A DNA stretch of 64,000 bases, taken from the NCBI GenBank assembly GCA_965205915.1, contig OZ242191.1, forward strand, positions 1,054,001 to 1,118,000. The letters run 5' to 3'. The translations under genes were made by a program, and so were the position numbers. A model generated the notes under the pieces. It made no database searches. It worked only from the letters and a program-made list of their open reading frames with translations, and was not told the DNA's origin. This document shows positions 34,638 to 44,072 of this stretch, in pieces (position 1 is the stretch's first letter; every line of letters begins with the position of its first letter). Origin of the DNA: VXMO01 sp965205915 (GTDB taxonomy: Bacteria > Chloroflexota > Dehalococcoidia > UBA6926).

Positions 34638-36125
34638 TCATGGGGAGGACGCGGGATCAGTCACTTCGCAGTATGGCACGCTAGGGTTCCAATTGTAGCT
34701 CGGAAACTTCCGCCAGCTAGCAGGGGCACACCCTGTGAGCTGATTCTTTTCCAAGTAGAGTTCTTTCAAATTGGTCAAGTTACCCAATTCCGGGGGGATC
34801 TCCCCAGTAAGTTGATTATCTTCAAGTTCCAACCATTCAAGTTTGATCAAGTTGCCCAACTCTGCAGGTATTGGACCACTCAACTCGTTTTCGTGTAGGA
34901 ATAAATGGGTCAAGTTGATGAGGTTTCCCAATTCCCCTGGGATTGGACCGTTCAGCGCGTTTAGACCGAGCCATAGCCATCTCAGTTTGGTCAGAGTTCC
35001 CAGTTGCGCCGGTATCTGCCCCGTCAGTTGACCCCCGCCGAGCGACAACATTTCCAAGTTGACCAAGTTACCCAGTGCCGACGGAATCGAACCACTCACC
35101 CCTGTTCCTGAAATCCCGAGACTTTCCAAGTTGGTTAACTTTGCCAGTTCTGGCGGTATCCCACCCGTCAACAGATTTGAGCCGATGGACAGTTCTCTAA
35201 GGTTTGTCAAATTGCCCAGTTCCACAGGAATCTCACCGGTCAATTCGTTGACATAAAGAACCAATACTCTGAGGTTAGTCATGTTGCCCAGTTCCGACGG
35301 GATTGGACCGGTCAGCTCATTGTGATTTAAGTACAGCGTTGTCAAGTTGGTCAGATCGCCTAATTCAGGTGGAATCTCTCCGCTCAATTCGTTGAAAGCC
35401 AGGGTTAGATATCTCAAGTTCTTGAGGGCACTTAGTTCTTCCGGAATCTTCCCGGACAGTTGGCCTTCAGCTAGATGCAATTCTGTGAGTTTAGTCAAGC
35501 GACCCAATTCTGCGGGAATTTCTCCAGTTAGTTCGTTCTCACAGTGACCTATTCCAATCAGGCCGTTCAGACTGAGTAAACACGGCCTATCGCGGGGCGG
35601 CATATCTCCCAGTCGCAACTTGGTTAGTTTCGACAATCCCGCCAGTTCAGGAGGGATCTCGCCCCGGAGCGTGTTTGATAGCAGGTTCAACTCCGTAACA
35701 TGCCCCGCGTCGTTGGTGGTAACGCCATACCACTCTCCAAGAGGAGCATTGGTCAGCCAGTTACCTTTGAACCACCAGTTACGCCCATTCGTTTCGGCGT
35801 AGAGAATCTCCAGGATGATTCTCTCATCTATGGGGGTCAGCGTTGGTGTGGGGACGACTGTTGACGTTCCGGTGGGTGGCGGTGGGATTTGTGTGGGTGA
35901 GGGGGTTGCGGTGCGGGTGGGGGGCGGAGGTGTCGCCGTTGGAGAGGGGATTGGAGTTTCAGTCGGCGTTTCAGTGGGCGGAGGCGTGGGGGTTGGCAGT
36001 GGCCTGCCGCAGGCGATGAGGGCAATCGCAAAGGCGAACGCGATGGCAAGGAGCAGCGCCGTTCGTTGCGCGTTTCCACGCACGCTTTGACCCTTGATCG
36101 GTTGGTGTGCCCGAATCATGTCCAT
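34638..36125 (-). CDS. leucine-rich-repeat lipoprotein 1
   Basis: 495 residues. A signal peptide with lipobox IALIACG (near residue 39) is followed by a Pro/Thr-rich linker (about 40-95), an LRR cap containing NGRNWWFKGNWLTNAPLGEW, and about 12 repeats of the plant-specific type L-x-G-x-IPxELGxLxxL. The C-terminal cap ends ...GCAPASWRKFP...VPYCEV, with two Cys. Such exported LRR proteins bind other proteins or glycans at the cell surface; no ligand can be named. It is one of three tandem paralogues. The region before the ATG (GAGTAGCGTTGCG) is conserved in all three. Confidence 0.88.
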   Translation of the reverse strand: MDMIRAHQPIKGQSVRGNAQRTALLLAIAFAFAIALIACGRPLPTPTPPPTETPTETPIPSPTATPPPPTRTATPSPTQIPPPPTGTSTVVPTPTLTPIDERIILEILYAETNGRNWWFKGNWLTNAPLGEWYGVTTNDAGHVTELNLLSNTLRGEIPPELAGLSKLTKLRLGDMPPRDRPCLLSLNGLIGIGHCENELTGEIPAELGRLTKLTELHLAEGQLSGKIPEELSALKNLRYLTLAFNELSGEIPPELGDLTNLTTLYLNHNELTGPIPSELGNMTNLRVLVLYVNELTGEIPVELGNLTNLRELSIGSNLLTGGIPPELAKLTNLESLGISGTGVSGSIPSALGNLVNLEMLSLGGGQLTGQIPAQLGTLTKLRWLWLGLNALNGPIPGELGNLINLTHLFLHENELSGPIPAELGNLIKLEWLELEDNQLTGEIPPELGNLTNLKELYLEKNQLTGCAPASWRKFPSYNWNPSVPYCEVTDPASSP

Positions 36126-36216
36126 CTCGCAACGCTACTCAGTGGCGGTGTGGTGGTCAAGGATGGCGGGGGCGGCTTAGGCTGAGCGCCGCTGTCTCAT
36201 TGTTGTTCAACGTTGC

Positions 36217-37653
36217 TCAGGGGGCGGGATCAGTCACTTCGCAGTATGGCACGCTAGGATGCCAATTACTAATTGGCGCCCTCCGCCAGCTAGCAGGAGC
36301 GCACCCTGTGAGCAGATTGTTTCGGAGGTAAAGTTCTTTCAAATTGGTCAAGTTAACCAGTTCCGGGGGAATCTCGCCGCTCAATTGGTTCTTCTTGAGG
36401 TCGAGGTATTCCAAGCTGGTCAATTTGCCCAATTCAGTCGGGATTGGACCACTCAACTCATTCTCCGACAGGTTTAGACGCGTCAGGTTGACTAGGTTTC
36501 CCAATTCCTTTGGAATCTCGCCAGATATTTGGTTGTCTTGTAGCCTAAAGTCGTCGAGTCGGGTCAGAGTTGTCAGTTCCACAGGTATTTGGCCCGTCAG
36601 TTGGTTTTCGGATAGTAGGAGCGACTCCACGTTGGTCAAATTGCCCAGTTCCGATGGTATCTCTCCGGTCAACCGGTTGTAATCCAAATACAACCAGTTC
36701 AGGTTGGTCAGATTGCCTAGTTCCACCGGAATCTCTCCGCTCAACTCGTTGCTTCGGAGAACCAACCCTGTGAGATTGGTCAGGTTGCCCAGTTCCGATG
36801 GTATCTCTCCGGTCAACTGGTTGTTTGCGAGAATCAACCATTTCAGGTTGGTCAGGTTGCCCAGTTCCGATGGTATCTCTCCGGTCAACTGGTTGTGATC
36901 CAGATACAACCAGTTCACGTTGGTCAAATTGCCCAGTTCCGATGGTATCCCTCCGGTCAACTGGTTGTTTGAGAGATACAACCAGTTCAGGTTGGTCAGG
37001 TTGCCCAGTTCCGATGGTATCTCTCCGGTCAACCGGTTATTTGCGAGAATCAACCATTTCAGGTTGGTCAGGTTGTCCAGTTCCGATGGTATCTCTCCGC
37101 TCAACTGGTTGTTTTCGAGAACCAACACTGTGAGATTGGTCAGGTTGCCCAGTTCCGATGGTATCTCTCCGGTCAACTGGTTGTCATTGAGATACAACTC
37201 CGTGAGATTGGTCAGGTTGCCCAACTCCGCCGGGATCTCGCCGTTCAGTTCATTTTCTGCCAAGAATAAAGTAGTGACGCGCCCCATGTCGTTGGTGGTA
37301 ACGCCATACCACTCTCCCAATGGGGCATCGGTCAACCAATTGTCGTTGCGTGTCCAGTTACCGCCGTCGGTCGACAAATAGAACGCCTCCAGAAAAGGCC
37401 TCTCGTCTATGGGAACCAACGTTGGAGTGGGGACGACTGTTGAGGTGACAGTCGGCGGCGGTGGTATACGTGTGGGCACGGCGGTCACTGTGGGCGGCGG
37501 TGTTGCTGTTGGCGTGGGGGTTGGGAGGGGCCTGCCGCAGGCGATGAGCGCAATCGAAAAGGCGAGCGCGATGACAAGGAGCAGCGCCACTCGTTGCGCG
37601 TTTCGACGCACGCTGTGACCTTTGATCGGTTCGTTTCTTCGAACTACATCCAT
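36217..37653 (-). CDS. leucine-rich-repeat lipoprotein 2, with near-identical repeats
   Basis: 478 residues, same layout as its neighbours: lipobox IALIACG, Pro/Thr linker, cap DGGNWTRNDNWLTDAPLGEW, about 13 LRRs, and C-terminal GCAPASWRRAP...VPYCEV. It differs in that many of its 24-residue repeats (such as NLTNLNWLYLSNNQLTG) are almost identical at DNA level over 36600-37240. This points to recent repeat expansion or gene conversion. The concave-face residues (WLYL, WLIL, GLVL, SLLL) are where copies vary. Surface-exposed binding protein by inference. Confidence 0.88.
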   Translation of the reverse strand: MDVVRRNEPIKGHSVRRNAQRVALLLVIALAFSIALIACGRPLPTPTPTATPPPTVTAVPTRIPPPPTVTSTVVPTPTLVPIDERPFLEAFYLSTDGGNWTRNDNWLTDAPLGEWYGVTTNDMGRVTTLFLAENELNGEIPAELGNLTNLTELYLNDNQLTGEIPSELGNLTNLTVLVLENNQLSGEIPSELDNLTNLKWLILANNRLTGEIPSELGNLTNLNWLYLSNNQLTGGIPSELGNLTNVNWLYLDHNQLTGEIPSELGNLTNLKWLILANNQLTGEIPSELGNLTNLTGLVLRSNELSGEIPVELGNLTNLNWLYLDYNRLTGEIPSELGNLTNVESLLLSENQLTGQIPVELTTLTRLDDFRLQDNQISGEIPKELGNLVNLTRLNLSENELSGPIPTELGKLTSLEYLDLKKNQLSGEIPPELVNLTNLKELYLRNNLLTGCAPASWRRAPISNWHPSVPYCEVTDPAP

Positions 37654-37682
37654 CCCGCAACGCTACTCAGCGGCGGTTTGTT

Positions 37683-37866
37683 GGTCAAGGATTGCGGGGA
37701 GTTGGCCGGTGCCGTAGAGGTCGGTGCGGCCGTACACGTCCATGTAGTTGATGCCGGATGCGGCGAGTTGGACGATGGCCTCGCCGGGGCCGGGGGCGGG
37801 ATCCTCGACGTCCGTGTAGGTGAGGACATCGGGCCCGCCGTATTGGGTTATTTGGACTGCTTTCAT
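37683..37866 (-). pseudogene. 5' fragment of the quinone reductase gene
   Basis: From ATG 37866 leftward about 61 codons match the start of the gene at 33609-34577: MKAVQITQYGGPDVLTYTDV, then ASGINYMDVYGRTDLYG and TGQLPAIL. The match ends abruptly and runs into the leader of LRR gene 2, with a stop at 37663. The upstream leader, including GTAAGCATCGCATAATTGGG, is duplicated too. It marks the edge of a segmental duplication that produced the LRR gene array. Confidence 0.88.
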
Positions 37867-37969
37867 GGGGTTGTTGCTCCTTGGGTTGGTTGGTGGCGGG
37901 GCGGCACATTGCGCCGCTCGAAAGGCGGGATACGTCAGGTTGTAAGCATCGCATAATTGGGTGTGCGGG

Positions 37970-39757
37970 TCATGGGGCGTTCTCGCAGAATGGCAGATAT
38001 AGCTTTTCGAAATCATTCGCCCTGATATTTCTCAACTCAGAGGGTATACAGCCCACAATTTGGTTTCCGCTAATTTCAAGCCACGTTAAGTTGACCAGGT
38101 CTGCGAGACGCGCTGGTATTTCTCCCGTGAACTCGTTATTGGAGAGGACCAACGATTTCAGACTGGTCAAGTTGCCCACATGTTCCGGTATTTCTCCGCT
38201 CAGCGCATTGCCTCGGAGAAACAGTGCCATGAGATTGGCCAGGTTACCCAATTCAGGTGGCAGCTCTCCGCTCAAGTCGTTGTTGGAAAGGATTAATGTT
38301 TCCAAATTGGTCAGGCGGGCAAGTTCCTTTGGTATAGCACCGCTCAAATCGTTGTGGCTAAAGGACGCCCAGGTCAAGCTGGTCAGGTTTCCTAGTTCTG
38401 GTGGTATCTCTCCGCTAAGGTCGTTCCCGCCAAGGTTCAACGACGTCAGGTTGGACAGCAAACCAAGTTCCGCCGGTATATTTCCATGAATTCGATTTCC
38501 CTCGATGCCGAGGGACTCCAGGTCATTCAGGTTTGCCAGTTGCTTCGGTATCTCTCCTGTCAGTTCGTTGAGTGAGAGACTCAGAAACACTAGATTGGCC
38601 AACCTGTCAATTTCCGGGGAGATTTCCCCGGTCAATTGGTTCTCCGCGAGTGACAACAATTCGAGATTGGACAAGTTCAAGAGCTCATCGGGTATTTCGC
38701 CGCTCAACTGGTTTATGCTCAGATCCAGAGATCGCAAGTTGGTCATTTTCCCAAGTTCAGGCGGTATCTCACCACTCAATTGATTTGTGCTCAGATTCAA
38801 TGACTGCAAATTGGGCCAGTGCGCAAGTTCAGGCGGAATCTCACCGCTAAATTGATTGGAGCTCAGGTTCAACGATTTCAAGTTGGCCAGTCGAGTGAGT
38901 GCAACCGGTATTTCGCCACCCAATTGATTACTGTACAGCGCCAGTTCCTCTAGCTGCGTCAGCCTAGTCAGTTCCACCGGTATCGATCCTTCCAGGTTGT
39001 TAGCACCTAGCGACAGAATCGTCAAGCCGGTTAGTCTGCCAATGCTCGGCGGAATCTGTCCCTCAAAATCGTTGCCGTCCAAAAGCAGCACTCTCAAACC
39101 TGTCAGTTCGGTAAGTTCCATGGGAATGTCCCCGCTCAGCAGGTTTTGGGACAATATGAGTTCTTGCAGGTTTTCCAGGTTGGTGAATTCCCCTGGAATC
39201 TCACCACTCAAATGGGTGAACCGGAGATACATATGAGTAAGGTTCGACAGTTGGCCCAATTCCGGTGGGATCTCTCCGCCCAAGTAGTTGTGCGAAAGCA
39301 GCAACTTTCTCAGGTTGGTTAAGCTGCCCATTTCCGGTGGGAGGGAACCAACTAACCAATTGTCACCAATGTCCACTTCTACGACGCGCCCCGTTTCGTC
39401 GGCGGTCACGCCATACCATTCTCCGAGAGGAGCGTCGGTTAGCCAGTTATCATTGCGTTTCCAGTTGTCTCCCTTGGTCGATAAGTAGAGCGCTTCAAGC
39501 ACCGGCCTATCTACAGACATAGGAATTGCCATCTGAGTGGGCGCAGGTATCGGCGTTGGCGTGGGTATCGCGGTCGATGTGGGCGCGGGTGTGGCGGTCA
39601 TCGTGGGTGGGGGCGTTATCGTCGGCTCTTCATCGCCATCGCAAGCCGCAGGCAGAGCGAAGAGGCCTAGCGCGATGACAAGGAGCAGCGCCGCTCGTTG
39701 CGCGCTTCCACGCACACTGTGACCTTTGATCGGTTGGTGTGCCCGAACTATGTCCAT
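37970..39757 (-). CDS. leucine-rich-repeat lipoprotein 3
   Basis: 595 residues, the longest of the three. Signal peptide with the lipobox ALPAACDGDEE, then a Thr/Pro/Ala linker, cap KGDNWKRNDNWLTDAPLGEW, and about 17 plant-type LRRs that are more diverged than in gene 2. The C-terminal cap is shorter (IVGCIPSEL...LYLPFCENAP). The ATG is preceded by the same GAGTAGCGTTGCG leader as the other copies. Exposed on the outer face of the membrane by inference. Confidence 0.88.
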   Translation of the reverse strand: MDIVRAHQPIKGHSVRGSAQRAALLLVIALGLFALPAACDGDEEPTITPPPTMTATPAPTSTAIPTPTPIPAPTQMAIPMSVDRPVLEALYLSTKGDNWKRNDNWLTDAPLGEWYGVTADETGRVVEVDIGDNWLVGSLPPEMGSLTNLRKLLLSHNYLGGEIPPELGQLSNLTHMYLRFTHLSGEIPGEFTNLENLQELILSQNLLSGDIPMELTELTGLRVLLLDGNDFEGQIPPSIGRLTGLTILSLGANNLEGSIPVELTRLTQLEELALYSNQLGGEIPVALTRLANLKSLNLSSNQFSGEIPPELAHWPNLQSLNLSTNQLSGEIPPELGKMTNLRSLDLSINQLSGEIPDELLNLSNLELLSLAENQLTGEISPEIDRLANLVFLSLSLNELTGEIPKQLANLNDLESLGIEGNRIHGNIPAELGLLSNLTSLNLGGNDLSGEIPPELGNLTSLTWASFSHNDLSGAIPKELARLTNLETLILSNNDLSGELPPELGNLANLMALFLRGNALSGEIPEHVGNLTSLKSLVLSNNEFTGEIPARLADLVNLTWLEISGNQIVGCIPSELRNIRANDFEKLYLPFCENAP

Positions 39758-39843
39758 CCCGCAACGCTACTCAGCGCCAGTACATATGTCAAAGACGGTG
39801 GGTGCAGAAGTATCCCGCTCGGTGGGTGAACTTGTGTCGGTGT

Positions 39844-42108
39844 CTACTCGGGATCGTGGAGGGCGCGGTAGACCTTTTCTGCTGTTATGGGGAGGTGGGT
39901 GATGCGCGCGCCGGAGGCGGCGGCGACGGCGTTGGCGATGGCGGGCGAGGAGAGGACGATGGGGGTGTCGCCGATGCCGCGCACCTGGTAAGGGCCGTGG
40001 CCGGTTTCCGATTCGAGCACGACGACGTCCATGCGCGCGGCGTCGCGGTGGGTCTGGAGTTTGTATTCGGCGAATGAGGGGTTGGCGATGCTGCCGTCCT
40101 GCTCAACAAGCTCCTCGGACAGCGCGTGGCCGATGCCCTGCACGGAGCCGCCCTCGATCTGGCCGACGAATCCCATGGGGTTGAGGACGCGGCCCGTTTC
40201 ATGGGCAGCCGTGTATCGGAGCAACGTGACTTCGCCGGTCTCGGGATCGACCTCAACCTCGGCGATGTGTGTGCCAAATGAGATGTAGGGGCTGCTATCG
40301 CCCTCGTCGACCGTTACCTGTCCGCCGACGGGCTCCCCTGCCCTTGTGGCGATTTCTTCGATGGCGACGGCGGCGGCGCGGCCTTCGCCGGATACCTGGC
40401 CGTCCTTGAACTCGATGGACTCTTCCGTCCAGCCGTAGAACTCGGCGGCGAGTCGGCGCAGGTTGCGCTTGGCTTCCTGGCTGGCCTCATAGGCGGCGCG
40501 GCTCGATACTCGCGCGCCACGCTGACCGCCGATGCCCCAGTCACGCACACCGGCCTCAGTGGACCAGGTCTCGACAGTGACACGGTCGATGGGCAGGCCG
40601 AGTTCCTCGGCGACGATCTGCGCGAGGATGGTGCCGGTTCCGACGCCGGGATCATAGGTCATGGTGTTGACGATGACACGGCCATCGGGGTGGATGTTGA
40701 CGGCGGCGGGGGCGTCAAAGCCGGTATCGGTCTGTCCGTGCAGGGCGATGCCGCGTCCCACGTTGGGCGGCGCAGGCGTGGCATAGTCGGCGGCGTCCGC
40801 GGCGGCGCGCAGGATTTCCTCTGCTCTCATACTCTGGTAGCCGTCCGCGCCGGGGGTGGCGACGGGGCTCCAGCCTCGGTCAGGGTGAGCATCGCCGGAA
40901 GAGTGAACGACGTTTCGCAATCGCAGTTCGTATGGATCGATGCCGAGCTTGTGGGCAAGGTCATCTATGATGGACTCAGATGCGAAGACGGATTGCATCA
41001 GGCCGGGGCCTCGGAAGTAGCCGCACGGGACGGTGTTTGTATAGACCTGGTTGGAGATGATGCGGACGTTGTCGACGCGGTACGGCTCCACCATGGACGT
41101 GCGCAAGAGGCCGCCATAGGCAGGAACGGGGGCATAGGCGGCATAGGCGCCGGTGGCGAAGTAGCCCTCCGCGTCCCATGCGGTGATCGTGCCGTCCTTT
41201 TTCGCGCCGACGCGCACTCGCACGACGGAGGGGTGGCGGGGGTTCATGGCGGTGAACTCTTCCGCGTAGTCCATGACCCACTTGACGGGGTGGCCGGTCT
41301 TCTTGGCGAGCAGGTAGCCAACGACGACGCCGGTTGGATCCATTTTGCCACCGAATGATCCTCCAAGGGGCGCGGGATGGATTATCACATCGTCGCGCGG
41401 GAGGCCCATGACGCGGGCCAAGTGGGGGCGGCGGCCGGTCGGCATCTGGCAGGACATCCATATATGGGCGCGTCCCTCATCGTCGATGTCGACAACGGCA
41501 GTGTGCGGCTCCAGGTAGACCTGATGGACGCGGGGGGTGCGGAACTCTCGCTCCACGACCACCTCGGCGTCACGGAACGCGGCATCGACATCGCCCCATT
41601 CGTGAACCATGCGGCCGTAGTTGTTGCTGAGTTGCTCAAGCTGCTCGACGCCGCGGTACTCGTTGTAGTCGGGGTGGATGAGGATGGCGTCGGGCTTGGA
41701 GGCTTCTTCGGGGTCAAGCAGCGCGGGCAGTTCTTCGTAGGTGACGTCGATGAGGCTGAGGGCTGCTTCGGCGATGTCATTATCGTCGGCGACGACGGCG
41801 GCGACCTTATCACCGATGAATCGGACGCGATCGGCGGAGGCGAGGATCGGTTCGTCCACATAGAGGTTGCCGGCGCGTTGGTCAGGAACATCATCGCCGG
41901 TGAGGACGCCGTGGACGCCGGGCAAGGCGAGGGCGCGAGAGGCATCGATGTTGAGGACGCGCGCGTGGGGGACGGGAGAGCGGAGGTATTTGAGCCGGAG
42001 GGCGTTGGGGGGGGCTATATCAAGGGCGTAGCGGGCGCGGCCAGTGACCTTGTCCGGCCCATCGACGGCGCGGACGGATTTGCCGATCACCTTGTATTCA
42101 GTAGTCAT
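39844..42108 (-). CDS. xanthine dehydrogenase-family molybdopterin-binding subunit
   Basis: Large subunit of a molybdenum hydroxylase (XdhA/CoxL type), 754 residues. The aldehyde oxidase a/b hammerhead domain occupies about 1-130 (KVTGRARYALDIAPP, VPHARVLNID), followed by the Moco-binding domains with LGGSFGGKMDPTG near 245, CGYFRGPGLMQS near 360 and GIGGQRGARVSS. The active-site Glu, usually in a GVGE or GIGE motif near the C-terminus, is replaced by Asp in VRGIGDTPIV. No FAD or 2Fe-2S subunit gene is adjacent, so partners must be elsewhere or the activity is altered. Substrate unknown. Confidence 0.9.
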   Translation of the reverse strand: MTTEYKVIGKSVRAVDGPDKVTGRARYALDIAPPNALRLKYLRSPVPHARVLNIDASRALALPGVHGVLTGDDVPDQRAGNLYVDEPILASADRVRFIGDKVAAVVADDNDIAEAALSLIDVTYEELPALLDPEEASKPDAILIHPDYNEYRGVEQLEQLSNNYGRMVHEWGDVDAAFRDAEVVVEREFRTPRVHQVYLEPHTAVVDIDDEGRAHIWMSCQMPTGRRPHLARVMGLPRDDVIIHPAPLGGSFGGKMDPTGVVVGYLLAKKTGHPVKWVMDYAEEFTAMNPRHPSVVRVRVGAKKDGTITAWDAEGYFATGAYAAYAPVPAYGGLLRTSMVEPYRVDNVRIISNQVYTNTVPCGYFRGPGLMQSVFASESIIDDLAHKLGIDPYELRLRNVVHSSGDAHPDRGWSPVATPGADGYQSMRAEEILRAAADAADYATPAPPNVGRGIALHGQTDTGFDAPAAVNIHPDGRVIVNTMTYDPGVGTGTILAQIVAEELGLPIDRVTVETWSTEAGVRDWGIGGQRGARVSSRAAYEASQEAKRNLRRLAAEFYGWTEESIEFKDGQVSGEGRAAAVAIEEIATRAGEPVGGQVTVDEGDSSPYISFGTHIAEVEVDPETGEVTLLRYTAAHETGRVLNPMGFVGQIEGGSVQGIGHALSEELVEQDGSIANPSFAEYKLQTHRDAARMDVVVLESETGHGPYQVRGIGDTPIVLSSPAIANAVAAASGARITHLPITAEKVYRALHDPE

Positions 42109-42185
42109 GCCGTGCCCCCCCTGTAACGCGGCGTGGCGTGGCCGCGAGAGTTTGTCTAGTTTGAGTCTAGCGCACGGGGGCTGAA

Positions 42186-42563
42186 TCAGCCCATGTGAAC
42201 GTGCTGGATGACGATATCCAAGCCTGATGCTCGGGAAAGCCGAGCGTCGACAGTCAGCAGGGGGAGGTTCCGAGCACGGGCGGCAGCAACATAAAGGGCG
42301 TCATAGGCGCTGATGTTTTGGTAGTGCTCCCACGCCAACGGCGCAAGGATGCGATGAGATATGCGTTCAATGGGCCACAAGAGCAAAGCGCTAATGGGCA
42401 GCCGCGCTCTCGCCTCTTCCAGCTTGCCGCCCAGCACTTGTCTCCGCAACACCGACAAAACTTCCGCGTCAATCAATTCAGGCGCAGCCAACGACGCGTT
42501 GTCGATTGTGCCCGCCAAACGGCCTCTGCCGTTGACTTCCTTGGGGAATTCTTGCTGGTTCAT
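42186..42563 (-). pseudogene. VapC-like PIN protein missing its N-terminus
   Basis: From IDNASLAAPELIDAEVLSVL to the end (VIQHVHMG) this is nearly identical, in protein and DNA, to the intact VapC at 44073-44474. The first 25 residues are unrelated, so the first catalytic Asp (DAS in VapC) is lost. No antitoxin gene precedes it. It is a truncated duplicate, probably inactive as an RNase. Confidence 0.8.
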
Positions 42564-42661
42564 GGATCTCTTGACATTCGGCGATACGGCCCTGATGATC
42601 CCCTAACTTTACCATCGGCAAGGAGGCCACGACCCGTAGGGGGACGAGAGAGTCTAATTTT

Positions 42662-43789
42662 TCACTCTGAATCGAGATACGGAAGAAGGTCGGCCGGTTC
42701 CATAGCTCTGCGTTCTACCTCTACCCGTAACTCCAATTCGCACTCTATTGGCTTCGGTAAATTGTCACCGCGAAGCTCCCCTTGCAACACTACAGTGCAA
42801 GGCTCAGTAGATCCAACAAACAGCTCATTGTCCGTCCATGCATAGTCACTCGGGCGGACATTTCCGAAGTCGATTTCAATCTCCCAGCGGTCAGTGAGTT
42901 CCCTGACCTTAATGTCTATGTCATCGGGACTACTTGCGGCCAGCCCATGTATATTGCCGAAGGGTGTTCTTGATGGGGGATTACTATACCAGTCTTTGAT
43001 GATTAGCCCTTCAGTCTTGGTGGCGTGACCGACAAAGCGCACTTGTCGAGCTGGTACATCGCTTGTGTTTTCGAGTCGCAGGCCAACCGAATTGACGAGT
43101 GCCCTCTCGGCAGCGTACAAGATCACTTCCCGCGGATAATTGTTGTTGATTAGGGGGTCTATGCTCAAAAAGGAGCGGCGCTGTTGCGGGAATATGCTAT
43201 CAGCGAGTCGCGGTTCAAGGATTTGTGACCGAACGGCGTGGGGCGATGGCAGGACTTCCCTTTTTCTGTTGTCGGCCCACTGGAGCGAGAGATCAGGTGT
43301 GAGTTCGGCGGCAACCTCGGCGCCCATTTTCGCTATCTCATCAGGGTTTGCAACTCTTGTTGAGCTGCCGCCTCTTATGAAGACGTTGTTCGCACCCAAT
43401 TTGCCAAACTTTTGCTTTAGGTATGTGGGGCGATGCTGTTGCGGGATTTCAATGACCCCGATAGAGACGCCCTCTATCGGAACCGCGTAGTAGGAGAAAT
43501 CAACATGGCGCTGCGTCTTACCGTTGACGAACTGTTGAAGGTTAGAATCGTCCAAGTGATCCTGAACGCCGACCACCTCACTGCGCCCACCCTTGGCCTC
43601 CTTTACTCCAATAAGGATGTACGCCGTTGTTCGTCGCCATGAATTGGCGAAGGCCAGTATGTCCTTCAGTAGCTCGGCCTTCGCACCGATATCCGCATTA
43701 GCAAAGGGATACTGTTCTGACTTGAAATCTAGGGCCGTCCCCTCAGGTTCATGCAGCAGAGACTCCAGAAACGATAAATCAATAGGCAT
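42662..43789 (-). CDS. AlbA_2/Schlafen-domain protein
   Basis: 375 residues. The N-terminal 150 form an AlbA_2 (Schlafen-like) domain: EGTALDFKSEQYPF, KDILAFANSWRRTTAYILIGV and the GV/PI strands up to GVIEIPQQHRPTYL, then NNVFIRGGSSTRVANPDEI. In this superfamily E-x-D-x-K-type residues (here LDFKSE) relate to a nuclease or nucleotide-binding site. The C-terminal half is a beta-rich domain without known motifs. Such proteins are frequent in defence islands, and here it lies between two copies of a PIN gene and a remnant of a type ISP enzyme. Confidence 0.8.
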   Translation of the reverse strand: MPIDLSFLESLLHEPEGTALDFKSEQYPFANADIGAKAELLKDILAFANSWRRTTAYILIGVKEAKGGRSEVVGVQDHLDDSNLQQFVNGKTQRHVDFSYYAVPIEGVSIGVIEIPQQHRPTYLKQKFGKLGANNVFIRGGSSTRVANPDEIAKMGAEVAAELTPDLSLQWADNRKREVLPSPHAVRSQILEPRLADSIFPQQRRSFLSIDPLINNNYPREVILYAAERALVNSVGLRLENTSDVPARQVRFVGHATKTEGLIIKDWYSNPPSRTPFGNIHGLAASSPDDIDIKVRELTDRWEIEIDFGNVRPSDYAWTDNELFVGSTEPCTVVLQGELRGDNLPKPIECELELRVEVERRAMEPADLLPYLDSE

Positions 43790-43806
43790 CTACCTGACCT
43801 CCCCCT

Positions 43807-44040
43807 TTACCGATCCTGTGCTTGAACCTGTTCGGCGACGTCATTACCCGCCGTCAATTCCAATATCGCGGCGATGCGGCGGGCGGTGTTGTAGAAGTGT
43901 TGGACTTCATCGAGGTTGAGGGGGCGGGTTAGGATTTTGTGCTCGCGGTAGGAGAGCCATTTCTTGAGGACTTGATAGCCGCCTAGTTTGTAGTTCCAGA
44001 CGATGTTCCTGCCATGGCTCCTCGGCCATTCCTTTGAGTT
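43807..44040 (-). pseudogene. C-terminal remnant of a type ISP restriction-modification enzyme
   Basis: The frame contains IVWNYKLGGYQVLKKWLSYR, then EHKILTRPLNLDEVQHFYNT and ARRIAAILEL. That is the usual end of long type ISP (single-chain restriction-methylation) proteins or related DNA methyltransferases. Only about 75 codons remain; upstream sequence is frameshifted (TWDDDAITVWLGTAELKG in another frame) and then runs into the vapC 3' end. Non-functional. Confidence 0.65.
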
Positions 44041-44072
44041 CGGCTGTCCCAAGCCACACGGTAATAGCATCA

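Noticed and set aside
36600..37240. Regular 72-base repeats that could be taken for a CRISPR array
   Set aside because: The repeats keep the reading frame of a leucine-rich-repeat protein, have no separate spacers of random sequence, and no cas gene is present.
41377..42126. 249-codon open frame on the plus strand
   Set aside because: Antisense to the molybdenum hydroxylase gene, with low-complexity Val/Gly/Asp composition typical of a shadow frame.
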